The notes beneath the pieces were generated by a model. That model ran no database searches. It saw only the letters and a list, made by a program, of their open reading frames with translations, and had not been told where the DNA came from. Positions 18,207 to 25,495 of a DNA stretch of 61,084 nt are shown here, piece by piece. Origin of the DNA: Thiomicrospira microaerophila. GTDB taxonomy: Bacteria > Pseudomonadota > Gammaproteobacteria > Thiomicrospirales > Thiomicrospiraceae. Position 1 is the stretch's first letter. Each line of letters starts with the position of its first letter. Position numbers and translations under genes: made by a program. The stretch is from contig NZ_JYNN01000018.1 of assembly GCF_000934765.1 (NCBI RefSeq), positions 1 through 61,084 of the forward strand, read 5' to 3'.

Positions 18207-19133
18207 ATGTCTATGGTTATTAATACAAATATGGGCGCGATCAATGCGCAGCGTATTTTAGACGGTACAAGCCGTGAGCAAACTACATCAATGGAGCGTT
18301 TGACTTCGGGTTTAAGAATTAATAAAGCGGCTGATGATGCGGCCGGTTTGGCCGTTGTTACTGGGATGAAAACCCAGTCTATCGGTACCCAGATGGCGAT
18401 TCGTAATGGTAATGATAGTATCGGTATGATTCAGACGCTGGATGGTGCTACGGAAGAAGTGGTGAATATGTTACAGCGTATGCGCGAGCTAACGATTCAG
18501 TCGATGAACGGTACCTATAATATGGATAACCGCGGTCAAATGCAGTCGGAGTTCACCCAGTTGCAAAAAGAAATTCAGCGTGTGGCCGATACTACCAAGT
18601 TTAATGGTATGAATATTATGAATGCCAGTACGTTTGGGTCGGGAGTGGTTAGTGCTACATTTGCTAATACCAGTGCAGGTGCGATATCGATTGCAGCGAG
18701 TGTGAGCGCTGCCTTTAGAGCGCATGTGGGCTGGGAAGGTGGCAGTGCTAACCGTATTGCAGTACCCTTAATGAATTTTTCTACCTTAAGCGCAATCAAT
18801 GCTGCAATCGGTATTGGTAACTCAGCTATATCGACATTTGGGTCGGCGATCGCAAAGGCATCGGTCGCCTTGTCAGTGATAGATACTGGGTTATCGGTCA
18901 TTAAGAACATGCGAGCAAACTGGGGTGCACTACAAAACCGACTTGAGTACACTGTCGCTAACTTACAAAATGTGGATGAAAATATTAACGCCTCTCGATC
19001 ACGTATCGAGGATACAGATTTTGCTAAAGAATCGGCCAATCTAGCGCGTACACAGGTGTTGCAGCAAGCGGGCATGTCGATGCTAAGTCAAGCGAACCAA
19101 GATGCGCAACAGGTTATGACGTTGTTACGATAA
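18207..19133 (+). CDS. Flagellin (second tandem copy)
   Basis: Same length (308 residues) and near-identical ends to the copies on either side; differences cluster in residues about 145-235. It retains all conserved flagellin helices (LTSGLRINKAADDAAGLAVV at the N-terminal side, ARTQVLQQAGMSMLSQANQ at the C terminus). An AAGGAGAG ribosome site precedes the ATG. It has its own weak FliA-like promoter and a strong terminator behind it, so copies 1 and 2 may form one transcript separate from copy 3. It is closer to copy 3 than to copy 1 (for example NTNMGAINAQRILDGTSREQ). Confidence 0.96.
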   Translation: MSMVINTNMGAINAQRILDGTSREQTTSMERLTSGLRINKAADDAAGLAVVTGMKTQSIGTQMAIRNGNDSIGMIQTLDGATEEVVNMLQRMRELTIQSMNGTYNMDNRGQMQSEFTQLQKEIQRVADTTKFNGMNIMNASTFGSGVVSATFANTSAGAISIAASVSAAFRAHVGWEGGSANRIAVPLMNFSTLSAINAAIGIGNSAISTFGSAIAKASVALSVIDTGLSVIKNMRANWGALQNRLEYTVANLQNVDENINASRSRIEDTDFAKESANLARTQVLQQAGMSMLSQANQDAQQVMTLLR

Positions 19134-19162
19134 GAATTAATTTAAGAGTTTCCTTGTGTGTT

Positions 19163-19188
19163 AGCGGTCTTTATGACCGCTTTTTTTA
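19163..19188 (+). terminator. Rho-independent terminator after flagellin 2
   Basis: AGCGGTC (19163-19169), loop TTTAT, GACCGCT (19175-19181), followed by a run of T. A perfect 7-bp stem 30 bp after the stop. Confidence 0.9.
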
Positions 19189-19216
19189 TTTGTTGAGAAA
19201 AAGTTTAAAATTTTTC

Positions 19217-19243
19217 TAAAGCTTTTCTTTTTGCAGTCGTTAA
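19217..19243 (+). promoter_or_regulatory. FliA (sigma-28) promoter of flagellin gene 3
   Basis: TAAAGCTT (19217-19224), an 11-bp spacer and GTCGTTAA (19236-19243) match the consensus at 7/8 and 6/8 with exact spacing. It is placed between the terminator of copy 2 and the ATG at 19320. Confidence 0.7.
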
Positions 19244-19319
19244 ATAGATTGAAAACAATATAAACCCTTAAGGGTAGTATTTCAAAATGTTGTACTAATC
19301 AACAAAAAGGAGAGTCACC

Positions 19320-20249
19320 ATGTCTATGGTCATTAACACAAATATGGGTGCGTTGAACGCACAGCGTATTTTAGACGGCACAAGCCGTGAACAAACTACC
19401 TCGATGGAGCGTTTGACTTCTGGGTTAAGAATTAATAAATCAGCGGATGATGCGGCCGGTTTAGCGGTGGTAACTGGGATGAAAACCCAGTCTATCGGTA
19501 CGCAGCAAGCCGTGCGTAACGCGAATGATAGTATTGGTATGATTCAAACGCTGGATGGCGCGACTGAAGAAGTGGTGAATATGTTGCAACGTATGCGTGA
19601 ACTGACTGTGCAGTCGATGAACGGTACATATAACAATGACAACCGCAAGCAAATGCAAGCTGAGTTCGGTCAACTGCAAAATGAAATCCAGCGTGTCGCT
19701 GATACGACTAAATTTAACGGCATGAATATAATGAATGCCAGCTCATTTGGTTCAGGTGTTGTTGCAGCAACTTTTGGCAGTACTTCTGCAGCAGCCTTAT
19801 CCACTGCGAGTAAATTATCAGCTACATTTCAAGCGCAAGTGGGTTGGGAAGGTGGGAGTGCTAACCAAATTGGAGTTGTGTTAATGAATTTTTCTACATT
19901 AAGTGCGCTTGCAACTACTGTTAGAATAACGGGTTCAGCCTCTAGCACAACTTTTGGTTCAGCAGTAAATATGGCATCGGCAGCATTGTCTGTAATTGAT
20001 TTAAGCTTATCAGTTATAAAAAATATGCGCGCTAACTGGGGTGCCGTCCAGAACCGATTGGAGTACACTATCTCTAATTTACAAAACGTTGACGAAAACA
20101 TCAATGCCTCACGCTCACGTATCGAAGATACCGACTTTGCTAAAGAGTCAGCAAATTTAGCGCGTACACAGGTGTTGCAGCAGGCAGGTATGTCGATGTT
20201 GAGTCAGGCAAATCAAGGCTCGCAACAAGTCTTGTCATTGTTACGTTAA
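19320..20249 (+). CDS. Flagellin (third tandem copy)
   Basis: 309 residues, with the same architecture as the other two: conserved D0/D1 ends and a short Ser/Ala/Thr-rich middle (about 145-235) that is the most divergent of the three (SSTTFGSAVNMASAALSVID). The ribosome site AAAGGAGAG lies 7 bp before the ATG. It is followed after 30 bp by flaG with no terminator between, so it probably heads a fla3-flaG transcript. Having three near-identical genes suggests either filament composition control or a substrate for recombination. Confidence 0.96.
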   Translation: MSMVINTNMGALNAQRILDGTSREQTTSMERLTSGLRINKSADDAAGLAVVTGMKTQSIGTQQAVRNANDSIGMIQTLDGATEEVVNMLQRMRELTVQSMNGTYNNDNRKQMQAEFGQLQNEIQRVADTTKFNGMNIMNASSFGSGVVAATFGSTSAAALSTASKLSATFQAQVGWEGGSANQIGVVLMNFSTLSALATTVRITGSASSTTFGSAVNMASAALSVIDLSLSVIKNMRANWGAVQNRLEYTISNLQNVDENINASRSRIEDTDFAKESANLARTQVLQQAGMSMLSQANQGSQQVLSLLR

Positions 20250-20279
20250 TCGTAGTTAAGGTAATAGGGAGGATAAGCA

Positions 20280-20702
20280 ATGGATATTCAACATACCCAA
20301 AGTTCTCCCTCTGCTGTTATGGGTGCAAAAGTCGTGCAGGATGGCGCCGTCAAAGAGGCGTCAGCCGCTGTACCTACCGAGCGCCCTAATAGTGAATTGA
20401 AAGTTGAGCCATCAAAGCCGAGCTCGCTGGCGTTAGAGGCTGATAGTTTGGATAGGATTGACCAGATGAATCAGCGTTTAGATCAAATGGGTATTGGTGT
20501 TGCTTTTGCAGTTGATCAAGACACAGGGTCTTCAATTGTGAAGGTGGTGGATAAAGCTTCCAATGAGGTGATGAAACAATTTCCGAGTGAGGATGCGTTA
20601 AGAATGATGCGAAATATTCAAAACTATCTTGATTCGGCCTCACAAACACAAATTTCGGATGCAAAAGGTTTGACAGGAAGCCTAATCAGTGAAATCATAT
20701 AG
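20280..20702 (+). CDS. flaG: FlaG family protein (copy 1)
   Basis: The 140-residue protein has a disordered Ser/Pro/Glu-rich N terminus (about 1-55) and a C-terminal FlaG domain (IGVAFAVDQDTGSSIVKVVD, then VMKQFPSEDALRMMRNIQNY). FlaG proteins influence flagellar filament length and are commonly encoded between flagellin and fliD genes, as here. A GGGAGGA ribosome site precedes the ATG. Transcription probably comes from the flagellin 3 promoter. Confidence 0.88.
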   Translation: MDIQHTQSSPSAVMGAKVVQDGAVKEASAAVPTERPNSELKVEPSKPSSLALEADSLDRIDQMNQRLDQMGIGVAFAVDQDTGSSIVKVVDKASNEVMKQFPSEDALRMMRNIQNYLDSASQTQISDAKGLTGSLISEII

Positions 20703-20711
20703 TTATACAGA

Positions 20712-20740
20712 TTGTTTACTATAACACTGTGTTATATTAT
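20712..20740 (+). promoter_or_regulatory. Putative sigma-70 promoter with palindromic operator upstream of flaG copy 2
   Basis: TTGTTT (20712-20717), a 17-bp spacer and TATTAT (20735-20740). The spacer contains the perfect palindrome ATAACAC-T-GTGTTAT (20721-20735), well placed for a repressor to block RNA polymerase. No binding protein is known. Confidence 0.45.
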
Positions 20741-20760
20741 GGTTTTACTGGAGGTGGGCA

Positions 20761-21225
20761 ATGGAAACAACGTCTATTTCAAGCTTGGCAAGCTTAAATA
20801 ATATCCGATCTCATAATCAAAATCAGTCCCCATCGGATGAAGCTATGCCTTCGTTTAAAGGGGACTTTTCTTCTTTTCGCTCCGCAGATATTAGAGCTCT
20901 AAGTCCATCCAATGTGCGTGCTGAAACTGATACGCTATCTGTTGAGGCTGCTGAGCAGGCCTCTATTGTCGGGTTGGTAGAAAAAGCGAATCAAGCTTTT
21001 CGTGCGCAGGGAACAACATTAATGTTTGAGTTGGACAAGGATTCAAATCGTCCGATCTTGTTGATTAAGGATAGTCAAACGGCAGAGGTGATTAGGCAGG
21101 TACCCTCAGATTCTTATTTGGATATGTCTAAGAAAATAACCGATTATCTTGAGGGTATATCCGCGACGACTATGCAAAATAACACGGCATCGCCATTGGG
21201 CTTGTTGGCGAGCGAGGTCGCTTAA
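20761..21225 (+). CDS. FlaG family protein (copy 2)
   Basis: 154 residues; a low-complexity Ser-rich N terminus (about 1-65) and a C-terminal FlaG-type domain (TTLMFELDKDSNRPILLIKD, AEVIRQVPSDSYLDMSKKI). It aligns with the first copy over the last 80 residues but is clearly diverged, so this is an old paralogue rather than a fresh duplication. A TGGAGGTGG ribosome site precedes the ATG, and a strong terminator follows, separating it from fliD. It may be under a different promoter type from its neighbours. Confidence 0.8.
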   Translation: METTSISSLASLNNIRSHNQNQSPSDEAMPSFKGDFSSFRSADIRALSPSNVRAETDTLSVEAAEQASIVGLVEKANQAFRAQGTTLMFELDKDSNRPILLIKDSQTAEVIRQVPSDSYLDMSKKITDYLEGISATTMQNNTASPLGLLASEVA

Positions 21226-21253
21226 GCGCTTTTTATTGATGGGTTTGCGGAAT

Positions 21254-21281
21254 AAAGCGACAAGGTGTCGCTTTTTTTTTA
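21254..21281 (+). terminator. Rho-independent terminator after flaG copy 2
   Basis: AAAGCGACA (21254-21262), loop AGG, TGTCGCTTT (21266-21274), then a T-run of about nine. A very clear bidirectional-type hairpin. Confidence 0.92.
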
Positions 21282-21289
21282 ATGCGGCT

Positions 21290-21315
21290 TAAGTATTTAA
21301 GTTTTGAGCCGATAT
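21290..21315 (+). promoter_or_regulatory. FliA (sigma-28) promoter of the fliD operon
   Basis: TAAGTATT (21290-21297), a 10-bp spacer and GCCGATAT (21308-21315); the -10 part matches GCCGATAA at 7/8. It lies 42 bp upstream of the fliD ATG, directly behind a terminator. Confidence 0.65.
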
Positions 21316-21357
21316 ACTTTTAGAAAATAAAAAATATCGCTAGGCCAGGAGAGAATC

Positions 21358-23361
21358 ATGTCAAACGAAATCGGTAGTGCACTTGTCAATCGCTTAGGCA
21401 GCGGTGGTATTGATGCGGGTAACATGGCCAAAATTTTAGCAGAGGCTGACGTGGCAGGGCCTCGTTCGATTATTGATCGTGCTGAAAAACGTATTCTGCA
21501 AGAGAGTTCTGGGCTTACTTATTTAAAGGCTAATCTCGAAGCGTTTAACTCCTACACAAAAGATTTAGCAACGAATGACTTATTTAAAAAGTTTAGTGCT
21601 AGTTCATCTAATGAGTCCGTAATGGGGGTGTCCATCTCGGGTTCTCCCGTTCCAGGTACCTATAATTTTACCTCTGAGCAATTGGCCACATCACATACTA
21701 TTGTTGCTGAGCAGAAGTTTGCCTCGCTGAATAGCGCGATTCCACAAGGTACATTAACTTTGAATATTGCAGGTCAACCCCGTCTTATTGAAGTCGATTC
21801 ATCGAATGCCAGTTTATCGGGTTTGCGAGATACCATCAATAGCGGTGATTTTGGCATTAGTGCTTCAGTGGTTAATGTGGGTGGCGAGTATCAAATGATG
21901 TTTAGCGCTAAAAATACCGGTGCGGCGAATGCGTTCACCTTGTCTGGTATTGCGGGTTTTGATGATCCTACTGATTTTCAAATTACATCACAAGCGCAGG
22001 ATGCTGAAATTACGTTTAATGGTTTACCCATTACAAACGCAACTAATACGTTTGATGAGTTATTGCCTGGTTTGAGTTTGCAGTTAAAGTCGGCGCAGCC
22101 AAATGTGAATCAGTCGATTACGGTAAGTCGTGACACTGAAGGCGCGATGGAAGCGGTAAAGGATTTTGTTTTTGTTTATAACCAGCTTCGTGACATTTTT
22201 AAGGATATCAGCTCGTATGATAAGCTGTCGGCTGAAGACCGTGAAAAGCCGGAGAATGAGTTTACTGGTTTGTTGGCGGGCAGTAGTCTAGTGCGTGAGC
22301 TACGAAGTCAAATTCGGGAGTCTTTGACAGGGGCCGTAGCAGGTTTAAGTGGTGCCTATCAGAGTTTGGCTGATGTGGGTATTACGATGGACTTAAAAGG
22401 CGAAATGTCGTTGGATGAGGATCGTTTAACCACGGCGCTGAATGGTGATATTGATAGCGTTTCACGTTTGTTTGCTAAAGGTGGCTATTCGGCTGATCCG
22501 TTCATTAACGTGTTGGGCAGTAGCGATCAAACCCAAGCTGGCAGCTATGACATCAATATAAGTCAGTTGGCTGAACGCGCTAGCGTGGTTGGTGGTGCGG
22601 CTACAAATCCGGATAACATTAACTTACCGGGAGTAGCGAACTTCTCTATTAAATTAGATCAAGGCGATAGCGTTACTATCACCCTCGCTGGTGGCACCTA
22701 CTCAATGACACAGCTGTCGCAGTTAATGCAAACAGCAATAAATAACTCGTCAGCCGCTTCATCGGGCGCACGTGTTTCGGTGGGTATTGAGGATGGTAAT
22801 AAGCTGACTTTTACCTCTGAACGTTTCGGTGGCAACTCGTTGATTGAGTTAACCGGTTTTACCAATATGGCTGAAGCGGGTTTAGTGGCGGATTTAACGG
22901 ATGCTGGTCAAAACGTTGATGGTACTTTAACGATGAGTGACGGTAGTACATTAAACATAGGTGCTTATGCCGATCAACAGGATGGAAGAAAAGTAAAGGT
23001 GTCTGATTTTGCATTTGCAGGCGGTAACCCTGCTGAAGTGCGTGGCCTTGAATTTGAAGTCCTCGGCGGCCCAACAGACGCAAGATCTCCAATCAATTTT
23101 ACCCAAGGCTTCGCGAGTCGTTTATATGAAACGATTAATAATAACATAGGGACCAAAGACGGTTTAGTGTCACAGCGTCTAGAAAGTTTAGAATTACGCA
23201 ATGAGCGTTTAGAGGAGCGCCGCGAGAAAATTGATTTGCGGTATGAGAAGTTGGAAATGAAGTACAGACTACAGTTTTCGACTTTACAGTCGATACTATC
23301 AGGTATGGACCAAACGCGTAGCTTTTTAGATGCGACTTATAATCGTCCAAGAGAACGCTAA
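21358..23361 (+). CDS. fliD: FliD: flagellar filament capping protein (HAP2)
   Basis: Cap protein at the filament tip that promotes flagellin assembly. 667 residues, longer than the roughly 470 of enterobacterial FliD but within the range of marine gammaproteobacteria. The N-terminal domain (about 1-110) is followed by repeated beta-rich head domains, including two related blocks (GTYNFTSEQLATSHTIVAEQ and GSYDINISQLAERASVVGGA), suggesting an internal duplication of the D2/D3 region. The C terminus is coiled coil (LESLELRNERLEERREKIDL), needed for pentamer formation. It has its own FliA-type promoter and is followed by fliS after 21 bp. Confidence 0.95.
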   Translation: MSNEIGSALVNRLGSGGIDAGNMAKILAEADVAGPRSIIDRAEKRILQESSGLTYLKANLEAFNSYTKDLATNDLFKKFSASSSNESVMGVSISGSPVPGTYNFTSEQLATSHTIVAEQKFASLNSAIPQGTLTLNIAGQPRLIEVDSSNASLSGLRDTINSGDFGISASVVNVGGEYQMMFSAKNTGAANAFTLSGIAGFDDPTDFQITSQAQDAEITFNGLPITNATNTFDELLPGLSLQLKSAQPNVNQSITVSRDTEGAMEAVKDFVFVYNQLRDIFKDISSYDKLSAEDREKPENEFTGLLAGSSLVRELRSQIRESLTGAVAGLSGAYQSLADVGITMDLKGEMSLDEDRLTTALNGDIDSVSRLFAKGGYSADPFINVLGSSDQTQAGSYDINISQLAERASVVGGAATNPDNINLPGVANFSIKLDQGDSVTITLAGGTYSMTQLSQLMQTAINNSSAASSGARVSVGIEDGNKLTFTSERFGGNSLIELTGFTNMAEAGLVADLTDAGQNVDGTLTMSDGSTLNIGAYADQQDGRKVKVSDFAFAGGNPAEVRGLEFEVLGGPTDARSPINFTQGFASRLYETINNNIGTKDGLVSQRLESLELRNERLEERREKIDLRYEKLEMKYRLQFSTLQSILSGMDQTRSFLDATYNRPRER

Positions 23362-23382
23362 TTAAATCCTTCGGAGTGAGAA

Positions 23383-23829
23383 ATGTACCCTAATATGAAA
23401 AATAAATTTGCTCAGGCCTATGCCAATAATTATGTTGAAACGGCGGTTTCTGAAGCGACGCCTTATAAGTTGGTTAAATTATTGTATGAGGCGGGATTGA
23501 AAAATGTTGCGGTGATTAAGGTGTTTATTCAGCGTAAGGACATGGAGAAGAAGTCTGAGTTTGTCAGTAAGCTGATAGGGGTGTTGTATGGTTTGCGCGG
23601 CGGGCTAGATCTTCAGGCAGGTGGCGAGGTCGCGGCGAATCTTTATGCTTTGTACGACTATATGATTCGGTTGAGTTTTCAAGCATCTGCTAAAAACGAT
23701 ATAGCGAAATTTGAAGAAGTTGAAGGCTTGTTAAAAGATCTTAATGAGGCTTGGGCACAAATGCCTGCGGAGTTTCAGAGCTTATCGCAAAGCCAGTTAG
23801 GTTCAATGCGTCAGACGGCTGGGCAATAG
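23383..23829 (+). CDS. fliS: FliS: flagellin export chaperone
   Basis: Cytoplasmic helical chaperone that binds the flagellin C terminus and prevents premature polymerisation. 148 residues with typical features: a Tyr/Asn-rich start (FAQAYANNYVETAVSEATPY), KLVKLLYEAGLKNV, and the LRGGLDLQAGGEVAANLYAL stretch corresponding to the conserved FliS core. GGAGTGAG precedes the ATG. It is the middle gene of fliD-fliS-fliT-like, with the next start 2 bp after its stop. Confidence 0.93.
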   Translation: MYPNMKNKFAQAYANNYVETAVSEATPYKLVKLLYEAGLKNVAVIKVFIQRKDMEKKSEFVSKLIGVLYGLRGGLDLQAGGEVAANLYALYDYMIRLSFQASAKNDIAKFEEVEGLLKDLNEAWAQMPAEFQSLSQSQLGSMRQTAGQ

Positions 23830-23831
23830 TC

Positions 23832-24164
23832 ATGTCGGCTGTTGGGTATACATCCTATCAAGGCGATTTAATGTTGCTTACTTTGTCTGCTCAAATGTTA
23901 AACGCGGCTAAGCACGCAGACTGGGATCAGCTGTCATTGTTAGAAAAGCAGTTTGCACAAGCAGTGAAAGCCCATTTTGAGCAACCAGGCCTGGTTGATG
24001 ATCAAAAACAAGGGTTAGCCACGCAGTTATTGGCGCAACAAGATCAGGTGCAAGCGTTGGTGAAAAAGGCGCAAAGAGATGTTCAAGCCTTGATGAATGT
24101 TGAGGAGCGCACAAATAAAGCGATGCACTCCTATTTAAATGTCGAAAATGCGCGAACGCGTTAA
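23832..24164 (+). CDS. Putative FliT-like flagellar chaperone
   Basis: 110 residues from the ATG at 23832, two bases after the fliS stop; an upstream in-frame start inside fliS is unlikely. The protein is all helical and Gln/Leu-rich (LLTLSAQMLNAAKHADWDQL; FEQPGLVDDQKQGLATQLLA), matching in size and position the FliT-type chaperones encoded after fliS that bind FliD. Sequence conservation of FliT is low, so the call rests largely on position. An AACCAGGCCTGGTT palindrome sits in the middle at 23983. It ends two bases from the convergent aminotransferase gene. Confidence 0.6.
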   Translation: MSAVGYTSYQGDLMLLTLSAQMLNAAKHADWDQLSLLEKQFAQAVKAHFEQPGLVDDQKQGLATQLLAQQDQVQALVKKAQRDVQALMNVEERTNKAMHSYLNVENARTR

Positions 24165-24165
24165 A

Positions 24166-25344
24166 TTAGCGCATAAAGCGATCAATACGACTCAATGCTT
24201 CCTCTAGCAGTTCCATGCTGGTGGCAAATGAGATGCGTAAATAACCTTCAGCACCAAAGCCGGAACCCGGTACAGCTGCCACATCTACCTGTTCTAAAAT
24301 CGCACTCGCAAAATCGGCGTCGCATTTAAAGCCTTTGATTTTCATCGCTTCAGCCACATTGATAAACATATAGAAGGCGCCGTCCGCAGGCAAACATTTA
24401 AACCCAGGGATCTGGTTCACGCGTTGAACGACAAAATCATGGCGCTGTTTAAATGCGTTTAACATGGTTTGGATGCAGTCTTGCGAACCGTTTAAGGCGG
24501 CCACCGATGCGGCTTGTGAAATCGAGCAGGGGTTGGAGGTGCTTTGAGACTGCACGGTTTTCATCGCCTTAATGTAGTTGGCTGGGCCGCCCGCATAGCC
24601 TATACGCCAGCCTGTCATTGAGTAGGCTTTTGATACACCATTCAATACCAGCGTTCGATCTTTTAAGCCAGGGCACACTTCAAGTATATTAACAAATGGC
24701 TTATCGCCCAGGATAATATGTTCATACATGTCATCGGAAGCGATGAGAATGTTTGGATGCTCTAGCAGTATATCGGCTAGCACTTTTAACTCTTCGGCTG
24801 TGTAAATCGCGCCCGTTGGGTTGGAAGGGCTGTTAATTACGACCATGCGCGTTTTAGGGGTAATGGCATCACGCAGTTGTGGTGCCGTGATTTTAAAGTT
24901 TTGTTCTATTCCTGTTTCGATAACAATAGGCGCACCGCCGGCTAGCAGAGCCATGTCGGGATAGGATACCCAGTAGGGGGCGGGGATAATGACTTCATCG
25001 CCATCGTTAAGCACCGCTTGGCATAGATTGTAAAAACTTTGTTTGCCGCCGCTAGATACTAAAATTTCATTTAATTCATAATCAAGGCGATTGTCACGTT
25101 TAAACTTAGCTTGGATGGCTTGTTTGAGCTCGGTCGTGCCGTCCACGGCTGTGTAGCGTGTTTGTCCTTGTTCAATCGCTTCAATGCCTGCGGTTTTGAT
25201 GTGTTCGGGTGTATCAAAGTCGGGTTCACCCGCCCCCAAACTAATAATATCTTTGCCAGCGCGCTTGAGTTCCCCTGCTTTTGCAGAGATCACAAGGGTT
25301 AAGGAAGGTTTGACACGGTTAACGCGATCGGAAAGCAAGGCCAT
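24166..25344 (-). CDS. aspC: Aspartate/aromatic aminotransferase (class I, AAT-Ib type)
   Basis: PLP enzyme transferring amino groups between aspartate (or related amino acids) and 2-oxoglutarate. 392 residues; the PLP lysine is K239 in SKAYSMTGWR, with the class I blocks LGAGEPDFDTPEHI, NSPSNPTGAIYTAEE and the C-terminal YLRISFATS. The N-terminal start MALLSDRVNRVKPS is typical of bacterial subgroup Ib enzymes, some of which also act as prephenate aminotransferase. An AGAGAGAG stretch upstream serves as ribosome site. It is monocistronic, convergent with the flagellar operon and divergent from uvrB. Confidence 0.93.
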   Translation of the reverse strand: MALLSDRVNRVKPSLTLVISAKAGELKRAGKDIISLGAGEPDFDTPEHIKTAGIEAIEQGQTRYTAVDGTTELKQAIQAKFKRDNRLDYELNEILVSSGGKQSFYNLCQAVLNDGDEVIIPAPYWVSYPDMALLAGGAPIVIETGIEQNFKITAPQLRDAITPKTRMVVINSPSNPTGAIYTAEELKVLADILLEHPNILIASDDMYEHIILGDKPFVNILEVCPGLKDRTLVLNGVSKAYSMTGWRIGYAGGPANYIKAMKTVQSQSTSNPCSISQAASVAALNGSQDCIQTMLNAFKQRHDFVVQRVNQIPGFKCLPADGAFYMFINVAEAMKIKGFKCDADFASAILEQVDVAAVPGSGFGAEGYLRISFATSMELLEEALSRIDRFMR

Positions 25345-25368
25345 TTCTCTCTCTCAGGTTAGTATAAT

Positions 25369-25389
25369 AGCGCCTTTACAAAGGTCGCT
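25369..25389. promoter_or_regulatory. Inverted repeat in the aspC promoter region
   Basis: AGCGCCTTTACAAAGGTCGCT forms an inverted repeat (AGCGCCTTT/AAAGG-CGCT with one extra base) 25-45 bp upstream of the aminotransferase ATG. It flanks a TATACT-like -10 on the minus strand. It may be an operator; no regulator is identified. Confidence 0.35.
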
Positions 25390-25495
25390 ATAAGCAGGGT
25401 TAAATAATAATAGTAAATAAAGACTCTCATTTTACTGTATTTGGGTGTTTTTTAAACAGAATTTGATGACATAACAAGGAAAAATAGGCAAGATT

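Noticed and set aside
25435-25470. LexA (SOS) box before uvrB
   Set aside because: CTGT and ACAG are present but about 17 bases apart instead of 8, so the consensus CTGT-N8-ACAG is not met.
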